Below, in pieces: positions 1 through 5,851 of a stretch of 6,031 bases of DNA. The notes beneath the pieces are model-generated. The model was not told the DNA's origin. It worked only from the letters and a program-made list of their open reading frames with translations, and did not search any database. The stretch covers positions 1-6,031 of the forward strand of contig CAKUTY010000087.1 in the NCBI GenBank assembly GCA_934692455.1. Direction: 5' to 3'. Source of the stretch: an uncultured Erysipelotrichaceae bacterium (GTDB lineage Bacteria > Bacillota_I > Bacilli_A > Erysipelotrichales > Erysipelotrichaceae). Position 1 is the first letter of the stretch, and the number at the start of each line of letters is the position of its first letter. The translations under genes were made by a program, and so were the position numbers.

Positions 1-103
1 AAGCGCGTTACTTGTTGGTGTCGAAAGCCTACTATAAGTGGGGATCCTAAAGGCAAGTATAGCTGGCCCACCTGACATTCGTCAGGAAATTTACCTCATC
101 AGG
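1..103 (+). ncRNA. 3' part of a structured RNA, possibly 6S RNA
   Basis: This stretch is GC-richer than the rest of the window, has no convincing reading frame, and contains several complementary segments. The clearest is a hairpin with stem CCTGAC (71-76) and GTCAGG (81-86) closed by the loop ATTC. GTGGG (38-42) can pair with CCCAC (67-71), and CTATA near 32-36 with TATAG near 58-62. It ends in ACCTCATCAGGCC (91-103), which looks like the 3' strand of a closing stem whose partner would lie upstream of the window. A small hairpin on the 3' strand followed by a closing-stem strand is the known layout of the 3' half of 6S RNA, the regulator that binds the housekeeping RNA polymerase. The 6S assignment rests on this architecture and is tentative. 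No U-run terminator follows, so the RNA may be processed or the identification may be wrong. The strand is inferred from the architecture. Confidence 0.4.
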
Positions 104-121
104 CCATAAAATTGTTAACTA

Positions 122-130
122 AAAGGAGAT
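122..130 (+). promoter_or_regulatory. Ribosome binding site of yneF
   Basis: AAAGGAGAT is a near-consensus Shine-Dalgarno sequence. It lies 8 bases before the ATG at 139 and rules out the in-frame TTG at 112 as the start, because that codon lies upstream of the site. Confidence 0.85.
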
Positions 131-138
131 TTAAATAT

Positions 139-342
139 ATGTGGCAATCAATTGGTTATTTGGTTCTAGGCCTTGTGATTGGCGGTGTTGCTGGTTTCTT
201 TATTACTAGAAACTACTTTGAGAAACAAATCAAAGAAAATCCACCAATCAACGAAAAGATGATTCGTGCAATGTACTCTCAAATGGGTAGAAAACCTTCT
301 GAGGCACAAATTCGTGCAATCATGAAATCTATGGGACAATAA
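139..342 (+). CDS. yneF: YneF family (UPF0154) small membrane protein
   Basis: This 67-residue protein begins with one membrane helix (about residues 4-23, LVLGLVIGGVAGFF), followed by a short basic and polar cytoplasmic tail. The tail carries the family's hallmark order: NPPINEKMIR at 34-43, then SQMGRKP at 47-53, and a final amphipathic segment ending in MKSMGQ. Length and layout match the YneF/UPF0154 family, which is nearly universal in Bacilli and relatives and has no established biochemical role. The ATG at 139 is chosen because a strong Shine-Dalgarno sequence precedes it and because the family proteins begin right at the membrane helix. The gene appears to be transcribed alone, as a hairpin terminator follows directly. 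The preceding RNA-like stretch ends 35 bases before the start. Confidence 0.93.
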   Translation: MWQSIGYLVLGLVIGGVAGFFITRNYFEKQIKENPPINEKMIRAMYSQMGRKPSEAQIRAIMKSMGQ

Positions 343-369
343 GAAGCTTCTTTAAGAAGTTTTTTATTT
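341..369 (+). terminator. Intrinsic terminator after yneF
   Basis: The arms AGCTTCT (345-351) and AGAAGTT (355-361) form a 7-pair stem with one G-U pair and the loop TTA. A run of T follows, interrupted by one A. Bases 341-344 can extend the stem into the T-run. The structure starts inside the yneF stop codon. The stem is short and AT-rich, so its efficiency may be moderate. Confidence 0.6.
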
Positions 370-387
370 TGGTTTTATAATTTTATT

Positions 388-395
388 AGAGGTGA
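388..395 (+). promoter_or_regulatory. Ribosome binding site that sets a TTG start
   Basis: AGAGGTGA is a good Shine-Dalgarno match placed 5 bases before the TTG at 401. A GTG inside it (392) is in frame with the exonuclease gene but cannot be its own ribosome binding site, so TTG 401 is preferred. Confidence 0.7.
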
Positions 396-400
396 TTTTT

Positions 401-934
401 TTGAATCGTTTTATTGTATTTGATGTAGAAACCCCTAATCACTTAAATGATCGCATGAGTGCCATTGGTATCACGATTATAGAAGATGATAGGATAGTTG
501 ATTCTTTCTATTCGTTAGTAAATCCTGAGACATATTTTGATTCATTCAATAAAAGGTTAACTGGTATTGATGAATTTATGGTAGCTAATGCACCATCTTT
601 TGATTTACTTTGGGAAAGTATAGAGCCCTTATTTAGTAGTGGTATGATTGCGGCTCATAACGCAACATTCGATATGAATGTCTTAAAGAAGTGTTTAGCT
701 TTTTATCACATTGATTGGAAACCTTATGTACATTATATGTGTACAGTACAAATGGGTAGAGTGCTTTTACCTGGTATTAGTCATAAGCTTAATGATTTGT
801 GCGATTATTATGATATTTGTTTAAATCATCATAGAGCTGATAGTGATAGTAATGCTTGTGCTAATATCTTGTTAAGATATCTAGAAAGTGGTGTTGATAC
901 TAGTAAATTTATAAGGACTTGCAAATTATTATGA
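401..934 (+). CDS. DEDDh 3'-5' exonuclease (DnaQ/PolC epsilon-like)
   Basis: This 177-residue protein is a stand-alone RNase H-fold exonuclease of the DnaQ superfamily, expected to remove nucleotides from 3' ends of DNA or RNA with two metal ions. All three Exo motifs are visible. Exo I is FDVETPN with D8 and E10, Exo II is HNATFD with N87 and D91, and Exo III is HRADSD with H144 and D149 (the H-x4-D pattern of DEDDh enzymes). There is no polymerase, helicase or BRCT part, so it is not PolC itself. It could be a proofreading-type or repair exonuclease, or an oligonucleotide-degrading enzyme; its substrate cannot be read from sequence. The TTG start at 401 is fixed by the Shine-Dalgarno at 388-395 and places the first beta strand (RFIVFDVE) at the N terminus, as is normal for the family. 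The stop overlaps the next start in ATGA, so the two products are probably made together. Confidence 0.9.
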   Translation: MNRFIVFDVETPNHLNDRMSAIGITIIEDDRIVDSFYSLVNPETYFDSFNKRLTGIDEFMVANAPSFDLLWESIEPLFSSGMIAAHNATFDMNVLKKCLAFYHIDWKPYVHYMCTVQMGRVLLPGISHKLNDLCDYYDICLNHHRADSDSNACANILLRYLESGVDTSKFIRTCKLL

Positions 935-1596
935 CAATAGAAGAAACAATCTTTAATCGCTACTTGATTGAAGAAAATAAACTGTTAGAATATGGTTTTA
1001 ATAGTGATTACGTTTATACTGTTGATATATTGGATAATTCTTTTAGAGTAATTATTACTTATATTGATAAAAATATTACGGGCAAGATTATCGACTTATC
1101 TTTTGATGAGGAATATACCAATTTTAGAATCGAAAGAAGTGGTGAATTTAATCTAAAGATTAGAAGTGAATATGAAAGAATATTGTTGGATATAAGAGAT
1201 AAGACTTGTACAAAAAGAACTTATATCTATGATCAAGCTAATAGAATTAATGAATTTATTTATAAGAAATATAGTGTAAGTCCTGATTTCCCATTTAAAA
1301 GCAGTCCTTATCATGGTGTATATCGAAACAAAGATAATAAGTGGTTTGGTATCTTAATGGATATCCCGTTTAATAAGATTGATAAGAATAAATCTGGTTT
1401 AATTGAAGTCATCAATGTTAAGATTAATCCAAACGATAAGGATAATTTGCTGAAGATAGAAGGTATTTATGAAGCCTATCATATGAACAAGAAGTCATGG
1501 ACATCGATTATTTTGGATGATACTTTAAGTGATGATTTGATTAGTGAATTAATTGACAATAGCTATAAACTAGTTAGTAAACATGTTACAATGTAG
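931..1596 (+). CDS. MmcQ/YjbR family protein, long form
   Basis: The 221-residue protein has two parts. Residues from about 105 to 221 match the MmcQ/YjbR (CyaY-like fold) domain: RNKDNKWFGILMDIP at 132-146, INVKINP at 161-167, the highly characteristic YHMNKKSW at 183-190, and the closing DDLISELIDNSYKLV at 201-215. Residues 1-95 form a separate N-terminal region, starting with an acidic helix (EETIFNRYLIEENKLLEYGF) followed by beta-rich sequence. To my recollection such two-part proteins, YyaQ-like, are common in Bacillota. The YjbR fold is thought to bind DNA and one member was linked to mitomycin resistance, but no enzymatic activity is established. The ATG at 931 overlaps the exonuclease stop. 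The only Shine-Dalgarno-like sequence (AAGGA, 913-917) is 13 bases away, so translation probably depends on coupling. Pairing with an exonuclease suggests a DNA-related role, but this is only inference. Confidence 0.85.
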   Translation: MTIEETIFNRYLIEENKLLEYGFNSDYVYTVDILDNSFRVIITYIDKNITGKIIDLSFDEEYTNFRIERSGEFNLKIRSEYERILLDIRDKTCTKRTYIYDQANRINEFIYKKYSVSPDFPFKSSPYHGVYRNKDNKWFGILMDIPFNKIDKNKSGLIEVINVKINPNDKDNLLKIEGIYEAYHMNKKSWTSIILDDTLSDDLISELIDNSYKLVSKHVTM

Positions 1597-1602
1597 CATT
1601 AA

Positions 1603-1630
1603 AGAAGTGATTAATTTCATTTTTTATTTA
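1603..1630 (+). terminator. Weak terminator-like hairpin
   Basis: The arms AGAAGTGA (1603-1610) and TCATTTTT (1617-1624) can form eight pairs, two of them G-U, around the loop TTAATT; a T-rich stretch continues beyond. The position just after the YjbR stop suits a transcription end, but the stem is weak and could be chance in AT-rich DNA. Confidence 0.3.
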
Positions 1631-1657
1631 CTTAATAAATAATTGTAAGAGTGTATT

Positions 1658-2071
1658 GTGACAAAAGTAGTGAATGAAGTGAAGATTAAAAATCCTTTCG
1701 TAGTGAAGATCAGAGAATTGTTATAACACCGTGCTTTTTGGCTGTATCTATTGACTTATGAGGCTTGTAAGAAGGCTTAAATTCTCTTGTATTTGGTGGT
1801 AGGGCAATTAAAAGATGTGGTCTATCTCAAGGTAATGATTTAGTTAAAAAGGACGGTACCAAGAGTTTAAAAGGTTTAAAGAGAACCTTGTTTACCATAT
1901 TTTGCGGTAGGTCTTTTTAATGATTTATCTGATGCGGAAATTAGATTTGTGCCTATTGATATCGATAATAAACAATATGCTAGTGTTAATAATGATGATG
2001 AATATTTTTCGATTGATAAGTTAGGCTTGGTTGTTAAATTCTATAAGGAATTATTAAAAAATAATCGATAA
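1658..2071 (+). pseudogene. Decayed gene resembling ATC hydrolase family
   Basis: No intact reading frame spans this stretch, yet coding-like protein can be read in pieces. From a possible GTG at 1658 the frame reads IKNPFVVKIRELL, hits TAA at 1724-1726, and continues as HRAFWLYLLTYEACKK to a second stop at 1778. One added G near 1774 would give EACKKGL and join the next frame (1774-1917), which reads VFGGRAIKRCGLSQGNDLV and LKGLKRTLF. A second shift, somewhere in 1880-1918, returns to the first frame, which reads LPYFAVGLFNDLSDAEIRF and ends FYKELLKNNR at TAA 2069-2071. The N-terminal pattern (NPFV, HRAxWxYLL, EAxKxGL, AIxxCG) recalls the L-2-amino-thiazoline-4-carboxylate hydrolase family, which acts in thiazoline-to-cysteine conversion. 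The C-terminal part is not a good match, and the total of about 137 codons is shorter than that family. Decay is well supported; the family name is tentative. Confidence 0.6.
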
Positions 2072-2082
2072 TGTAATATACT
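2054..2082 (+). promoter_or_regulatory. Possible promoter of the MFS transporter gene
   Basis: A -10-like TATACT (2077-2082) sits 17 bases after a poor -35-like TTAAAA (2054-2059). Transcription would start around 2089, leaving a leader of only about 11 bases. In such AT-rich DNA this match could arise by chance. Confidence 0.25.
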
Positions 2083-2099
2083 TTAATAGATGTTTAATT

Positions 2100-3245
2100 A
2101 TGAACAAGACCATCAACAACAAATTTAAATTATTATATTTATTCTTATACATCTCATATGGTGTCTTTTTCCCATATGCTAATGTATACTATTCAAGACT
2201 TGGATTTGATGGAGTGAAGATTGGTTTTATTTCATCTATAAGCGTGTTTGTGTCAATGATTTTTATTCCTCTATGGGGTATCTTGGCTGGCAGGTATTCT
2301 AATAGAAGGATTTTATCAATATTGTGTTTCTTTTCAGCTTTGAGTGTATTCTTATGGAGTCATCAAAGCATCTTCTCCTTACTTTGTCTTTTATCTGTAT
2401 GCATCTATATCTTCAAGACGGATTTAGGTAGTATTTGTGACAGTTTGGCGGTTGAATATTGTAATAAGTATAAGATGAGCTTTGGCCAACTTAGATCATA
2501 TGGTTCTTTTGGTTATATTGTAGGTAGTACTTTTATTGCGATAATTATGAATAAACTAGGATATAGTGGTCCTTATGTTTTCTTCTATATCTTGTCTTTG
2601 TTGTTGTGCTGCCTAATAATTACTACTTTGCCTAAAAATGAAAGTGTTAGTAAGGAAGTAATCAAGGAAGATACCAATACCAAGAGTATTTTGAGGGATA
2701 AAAGATTTTTGGTGATTGTTTTGGTTACTTTATTTACAAACACGACGGTAGATACCTTAACTACTTTTGCAGGTATTCATATTACTGAAACTCTAAAATG
2801 CAGTGATAATATGATTGGTATTGCGACCTTCATTATGGTTATTCCGGAATTATATGTAGTTAATAAAGGGAGTTTATTTATTAAGAAAGTTGGCTATCAT
2901 AAGGCCTTTATAATTTCATGCATTTCAGTTGTATCAAGATGTCTAATCTGTTTTCTTACAAGAAATATTTATGTATTTATATTGGCTCAATCTTTACATG
3001 GTGTTTTAGCGATAAGTGCTATTGTTGGTAATATTGAGTATCTTAATAAAATCTATGGTGGAGCAAGTATCGCAAGAGCACTAACTTTACTTCAAACTTT
3101 TAATATGATTTATCAAGCTGTTTTGTCGCAAACATTTGGCTTTATGATGAAATATTTTGGTACTTTCAATTTGTATTTATTGGGTACCATGATAAGTGTG
3201 GCGGCATTAATTATTGTGTTAACTAATAAGAAGGTATTTGAGTAA
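2100..3245 (+). CDS. MFS_1-like (LacY-related) membrane transporter
   Basis: The 381-residue protein is hydrophobic throughout, with about 12 membrane helices in two halves separated by a charged loop (about residues 178-202, rich in K, E and D), the usual MFS layout. The first helix begins near residue 9 and includes YGVFFPYANVYYSRLGF, followed by the loop WGILAGRYSNRR (59-70), equivalent to the conserved MFS loop between helices 2 and 3. Around 114-141 it carries DSLAVEY and then QLRSYGSFGYIVG, typical of the MFS_1_like family that contains LacY-type and nucleoside proton symporters. The substrate cannot be predicted. The length is normal and the start is placed just before the first helix. 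No Shine-Dalgarno precedes the ATG, and the nearest upstream genes are a pseudogene and then the YjbR gene 500 bases away, so initiation is unusual. A strong terminator overlaps the stop codon, indicating a single-gene transcript. Confidence 0.85.
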   Translation: MNKTINNKFKLLYLFLYISYGVFFPYANVYYSRLGFDGVKIGFISSISVFVSMIFIPLWGILAGRYSNRRILSILCFFSALSVFLWSHQSIFSLLCLLSVCIYIFKTDLGSICDSLAVEYCNKYKMSFGQLRSYGSFGYIVGSTFIAIIMNKLGYSGPYVFFYILSLLLCCLIITTLPKNESVSKEVIKEDTNTKSILRDKRFLVIVLVTLFTNTTVDTLTTFAGIHITETLKCSDNMIGIATFIMVIPELYVVNKGSLFIKKVGYHKAFIISCISVVSRCLICFLTRNIYVFILAQSLHGVLAISAIVGNIEYLNKIYGGASIARALTLLQTFNMIYQAVLSQTFGFMMKYFGTFNLYLLGTMISVAALIIVLTNKKVFE

Positions 3246-3271
3246 TTATTACATAATTACTCATTTTTTTT
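3239..3271 (+). terminator. Strong intrinsic terminator at the MFS gene stop
   Basis: GAGTAATTAT (3240-3249) and ATAATTACTC (3253-3262) pair perfectly around the loop TAC, and T3239 pairs with A3263. Eight T follow (3264-3271). The stem includes the MFS stop codon TAA at 3243-3245. This separates the transporter from the operon that follows. Confidence 0.9.
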
Positions 3272-3315
3272 ATTTTGGTGTAGGAATTTCTTCTTTTATC
3301 GTCAATAAAGATATG

Positions 3316-3322
3316 AAAGGAG
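3316..3322 (+). promoter_or_regulatory. Ribosome binding site of the SAF-domain gene
   Basis: AAAGGAG lies 8 bases before the ATG at 3331. In-frame codons farther upstream (TTG 3238, ATG 3313) would put the terminator hairpin or this site inside the coding region, so they are not used as the start. Confidence 0.85.
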
Positions 3323-3330
3323 AAAAAGAG

Positions 3331-4020
3331 ATGCCTAAGAAAAAGAAATTAATTATTGTTTTGAGTGTATTTGTGCTGTTAATTGGAGGAATGCTACTTT
3401 ATTGTAGGAAAGAATTGGAACTTATTAAGGTGCCTGTAGCTACTTATTCACTGGGAAAGAGAGCTTTAATAGATGATTCAACTTACAAACTTATATCGGT
3501 TCCTAAAAGATACTTGAATAGTGAGGTTGTCGTGGATAGGGAAGATCTAAATAACAAATGTGTACGTATTGATGGTTTTGTGCCCAAGGGTTCTTTCTTT
3601 TATAAGAGTGTATTAGACGATATAGGAAGCATTGAAGATAAGTTAACTTATGATTTAAGAGAAGATGAGGTTGCTTATGATATTAATATTAATGATTTAA
3701 AGGTTAATCAAGCTTATTTAAAAGAAGGCATGTATGTTGATATATATTTGACCATTAGTAAAGATAGGGTCTTAAGTGACTTATTAATAAGCAATGTAAG
3801 AATAATTGGCTTGTATGATTTGAATCATAAGAAGATTCTTGATTTTGATAATAGCGCAGTCTTGCAAAATATTACTTTAGCCTTACCTAATGATGCAGTT
3901 AGCTACATTAATAAGGCATTAGCGATAGGTAGCTTGAATGCGGTTATAGGCAAAGATTGTTACCAGGATGTTGGAAGCAAACTTAATGATGAATCAATGG
4001 TTTTTAATTATCTTAGATGA
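3331..4020 (+). CDS. Membrane-anchored SAF/CpaB-like protein
   Basis: The 229-residue protein starts with a lysine-rich stretch (KKKK at 3-6) and one membrane helix (about 7-24); the rest should lie outside the membrane. Residues 33-95 look like an SAF domain: KVPVATYSLGKRALIDDSTY (34-53), then SVPKRYL and a ridge ending RIDGFVPKGSFFYKSVL, matching the family rhythm of an entry strand, a valine-proline turn, and a G-x-x-F/L end. Residues 105-165 follow the CpaB/RcpC pattern, with DININDLK, LKEGMYVDIYL (130-140) and LLISNVRIIGLYD (151-163). The LPNDAVSYINKALAIGSLNAVI stretch (as pieces between 185 and 206) also fits that C-terminal domain. CpaB takes part in assembly of Flp/Tad pili, but no other pilus gene is seen here, so it may serve another envelope role. 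It heads an operon, with VanZ 12 bases after its stop. Confidence 0.75.
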   Translation: MPKKKKLIIVLSVFVLLIGGMLLYCRKELELIKVPVATYSLGKRALIDDSTYKLISVPKRYLNSEVVVDREDLNNKCVRIDGFVPKGSFFYKSVLDDIGSIEDKLTYDLREDEVAYDININDLKVNQAYLKEGMYVDIYLTISKDRVLSDLLISNVRIIGLYDLNHKKILDFDNSAVLQNITLALPNDAVSYINKALAIGSLNAVIGKDCYQDVGSKLNDESMVFNYLR

Positions 4021-4032
4021 TATTATTATTGA

Positions 4033-4452
4033 ATGAAAAAGATTATAAAAACACTTTTATTTGTAAGCTGGCTTATCTTGATATATTTGTTATCAGCGGA
4101 AACAGGCGACCAATCAGGCAGTCTATCTGATGGTATTTTATTAAGCATCGCGAAGCTGTTAAAGATAAGCGATACAAAGGCTTTTGTAGATACCTTTGGT
4201 TTCTTTATTCGTAAGTTAGCTCATTTTAGCGAATATTTTATTTTATATATCTTAACCTATGAATGTTTCAAAGAATACAATTGTCCAAAGTTAATTGTTG
4301 TGTCTGTTCTATTTTGTGTTTTATATGCTTCGTTTGATGAGTTTCATCAATTGTTTGTTGATGGTAGATGTGGTCAATTGAGTGATGTGATGATTGATTC
4401 TTCTGGCAGTATTGTTTCATGTTTCTTATGGCGTCTTGTTTGTGAAAAATGA
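4033..4452 (+). CDS. VanZ family membrane protein
   Basis: The 139-residue protein has about four membrane helices (near 5-21, 62-80, 86-104 and 122-136). The first is followed by SAETGDQSG, common in VanZ homologues. The family signatures are clear: RKLAHFSEYFILYIL (60-74), ASFDEFHQLFVDGRCGQ (99-115) and LSDVMIDSSGS (116-126). VanZ of enterococcal transposons gives low-level teicoplanin resistance by an unknown mechanism, but chromosomal relatives like this are widespread and mostly uncharacterised. Nothing here suggests glycopeptide resistance: no vanA- or vanH-type genes accompany it. There is no Shine-Dalgarno before the ATG, and the preceding gene stops only 12 bases upstream, so translation likely depends on that gene. 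Its stop overlaps the RadC start by ATGA. Confidence 0.92.
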   Translation: MKKIIKTLLFVSWLILIYLLSAETGDQSGSLSDGILLSIAKLLKISDTKAFVDTFGFFIRKLAHFSEYFILYILTYECFKEYNCPKLIVVSVLFCVLYASFDEFHQLFVDGRCGQLSDVMIDSSGSIVSCFLWRLVCEK

Positions 4453-5114
4453 ACGAATTATTACCTAGAGAAAAAGCTTTAAATTACGGGATTTCATCTT
4501 TAAACAATGATGAATTATTGGCACTGATATTAAAATCAGCTTATCATAATTCAAATGTTTTAACATTATCTAATGACTTGATTAAAAAGGCTGGTGGTTT
4601 TAACAATCTCTTGTCTTTAGATTATGATGAACTAGTTGAAATTAAGGGGATTAAGAAGGCTAAGGCTTTGGAAATTTTAGCTATTTTGGAAATTTTCAAA
4701 CGATTATCAAAAGTAGAAACTATTAAAGATAGTGACTGTTCCATTAATCCTTTGATACTGGTTGACTATATTAGATTTAATATTGGCTTTAAAGACCAAG
4801 AAGAATTCTTTTTGGTGTTGTTAAACAATAAAGGTAAGATAATCAAAGCCGAGAGCATGTATAGGGGTACTAGCGAATCATCTATGGTTGCAGTCAGTGA
4901 AATTTTAAGAAAAGCTTTGTTGTTGAAGACTAAGTATGTGGTGGTGGCTCATAATCATCCAAGTGGTAATATTAATCCTTCTGATGCGGATAAAAGAATT
5001 ACAAAAGCTATCTTTGATGGCTGTCGTCAGGTTGGAATTATCTTTCTAGATCATTTGATAGTATCTGCTGATTCATATTTTAGTTTTAAAAGCCAGGGAT
5101 TATTGTTAAAATAG
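4449..5114 (+). CDS. radC: RadC family JAMM/MPN+ protein
   Basis: The 221-residue protein has the normal RadC length and order. It opens with LLPREKALNYGISSLNNDEL (4-23), the usual PREKxxxxGxxxLSxxEL start, followed by a helix-hairpin-helix segment LVEIKGIKKAKALEILAILE (62-81) able to bind DNA. The C-terminal JAMM domain keeps the metal site HNHPSG (168-173) and the distal aspartate D181, giving H-x-H-x10-D. The domain ends with FLDHLIVSADSYFSFKSQG (199-217), as in canonical RadC. One difference is at 147-151, AVSEI, where most relatives have HPREI; the glutamate E151 is kept. The family was once linked to DNA repair, but that role is disputed and the activity is not settled. It overlaps the VanZ stop by 4 bases and the lipoprotein gene follows 5 bases after its stop. 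Confidence 0.93.
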   Translation: MNELLPREKALNYGISSLNNDELLALILKSAYHNSNVLTLSNDLIKKAGGFNNLLSLDYDELVEIKGIKKAKALEILAILEIFKRLSKVETIKDSDCSINPLILVDYIRFNIGFKDQEEFFLVLLNNKGKIIKAESMYRGTSESSMVAVSEILRKALLLKTKYVVVAHNHPSGNINPSDADKRITKAIFDGCRQVGIIFLDHLIVSADSYFSFKSQGLLLK

Positions 5115-5119
5115 TCTAG

Positions 5120-5839
5120 ATGAAAAGACTATTTGTTGTTTTGTTGTTAGTGATGATGTGTGGCTGTGCTTCTAATAAAGATATCAATACTGAACTTGAT
5201 AGTCTTTTAAGTGATACAAATAAGATCGTATCCAATCATCCTAATAATAGTCTTGAGTATTATGACTATTATCTTCCTAGTGATATGGGAGAGGTGAGCT
5301 TTGATCAAGAAAGTCTGGTTTTGAGTTATTTAGATAACAAGATAGTTGTTAATATTAATATTAATGACATTGTCAATAATAAATATTATCCCGAACAATA
5401 TTTAACTAATTCATCTTTGTTAGATCAAAACAAACTTGTTTATTCTAAGAGCGGTAAATATTTAACTATTAAGGATATAGAGAGGGATTATATATTAAAT
5501 TTATATCAAAATAATGACTACTATGTTATTGAATTAATCACAAGTGATTTAACTTATATCACTTCTTCTAAAGCTTATATAAAAGATATTGTAAAACATT
5601 TGTTTACGATTGCTAAGTCGGTTGACTTGGATGAAGAATTAATAATCGCTGATTATTCTGATAAGAATATTGTTGATTATAAGAAGAAACAAATTGATTT
5701 GTTTGATTCAACAAGACCTACTAGTGGTGATTTGAGTGAAATGCTTATTGGGGATGCGATTGTTGGTAATCAAGGCACAGATGATGATGTAAATCAAAGT
5801 GAAGAAGAAAACGAAACCAAGGTTGAAGAAGAGAACTAA
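5120..5839 (+). CDS. Predicted lipoprotein with acidic tail
   Basis: The 239-residue protein begins with a lipoprotein signal: basic residues K2-R3, a hydrophobic core FVVLLLVMM, and the cleavage box MCGC with the lipid-accepting C16, followed by A, S and N. It should be anchored to the outer face of the cytoplasmic membrane. After a polar linker (LSDTNKIVSNHPNN) comes a globular region of about residues 45-180, rich in aromatic and asparagine residues (YYDYYLPSDMGEVSF, VVNININDIVNNKYYPEQY, IKDIVKHLFTIAKS). The end, from about 205, is disordered and acidic (SEEENETKVEEEN). I recognise no family. It starts 5 bases after the RadC stop, without a Shine-Dalgarno, and is the last gene of the operon. 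The function is unknown. Confidence 0.75.
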   Translation: MKRLFVVLLLVMMCGCASNKDINTELDSLLSDTNKIVSNHPNNSLEYYDYYLPSDMGEVSFDQESLVLSYLDNKIVVNININDIVNNKYYPEQYLTNSSLLDQNKLVYSKSGKYLTIKDIERDYILNLYQNNDYYVIELITSDLTYITSSKAYIKDIVKHLFTIAKSVDLDEELIIADYSDKNIVDYKKKQIDLFDSTRPTSGDLSEMLIGDAIVGNQGTDDDVNQSEEENETKVEEEN

Positions 5840-5851
5840 GGTTTCTTTTTT
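5808..5851. terminator. Bidirectional terminator between convergent genes
   Basis: GAAACC (5813-5818) and GGTTTC (5840-5845) pair around a 21-base loop that includes the lipoprotein stop. On the plus strand six T follow (5846-5851). On the minus strand the stem is followed by GTTTTC-rich sequence that corresponds to the Glu/Lys codons of the acidic tail. A mismatch (C5812-T5846) then allows A808-811 type bases to pair with T5847-5850, extending the stem. The large loop weakens the prediction. Confidence 0.45.

Noticed and set aside
376..381. Perfect TATAAT before the exonuclease gene
   Set aside because: No -35-like hexamer lies at the right distance, and transcription would begin at the ribosome binding site itself. 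The T-run and AT content make a chance match likely.
919..930. TTG at 919 as start of the YjbR gene
   Set aside because: It would be only one base after the AAGGA sequence and would lengthen the overlap with the exonuclease; ATG 931 gives the usual ATGA junction and the family-like N terminus MTIEE.
3275..3302. TTGGTG and TATCGT as a promoter for the SAF operon
   Set aside because: Both hexamers are poor matches with a 16-base spacer. The operon must have a promoter near here, but I cannot place it.
3238..3330. Upstream in-frame start for the SAF gene
   Set aside because: The extension would translate the MFS terminator hairpin and its T-run, and the strong AAAGGAG site fits ATG 3331.
3680..3695. 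16-base repeat ATATTAATATTAATGA shared with 5352-5367
   Set aside because: Both copies encode NIND-like residues inside different genes, and the sequence is simple AT-rich. It looks like coincidence from codon bias rather than a mobile or regulatory repeat.
4033..4452. Glycopeptide resistance cassette suggested by VanZ
   Set aside because: No vanS, vanR, vanH, vanA or vanX-type gene is present, and the genes around it are ordinary chromosomal ones; VanZ-family proteins are widespread outside resistance clusters.
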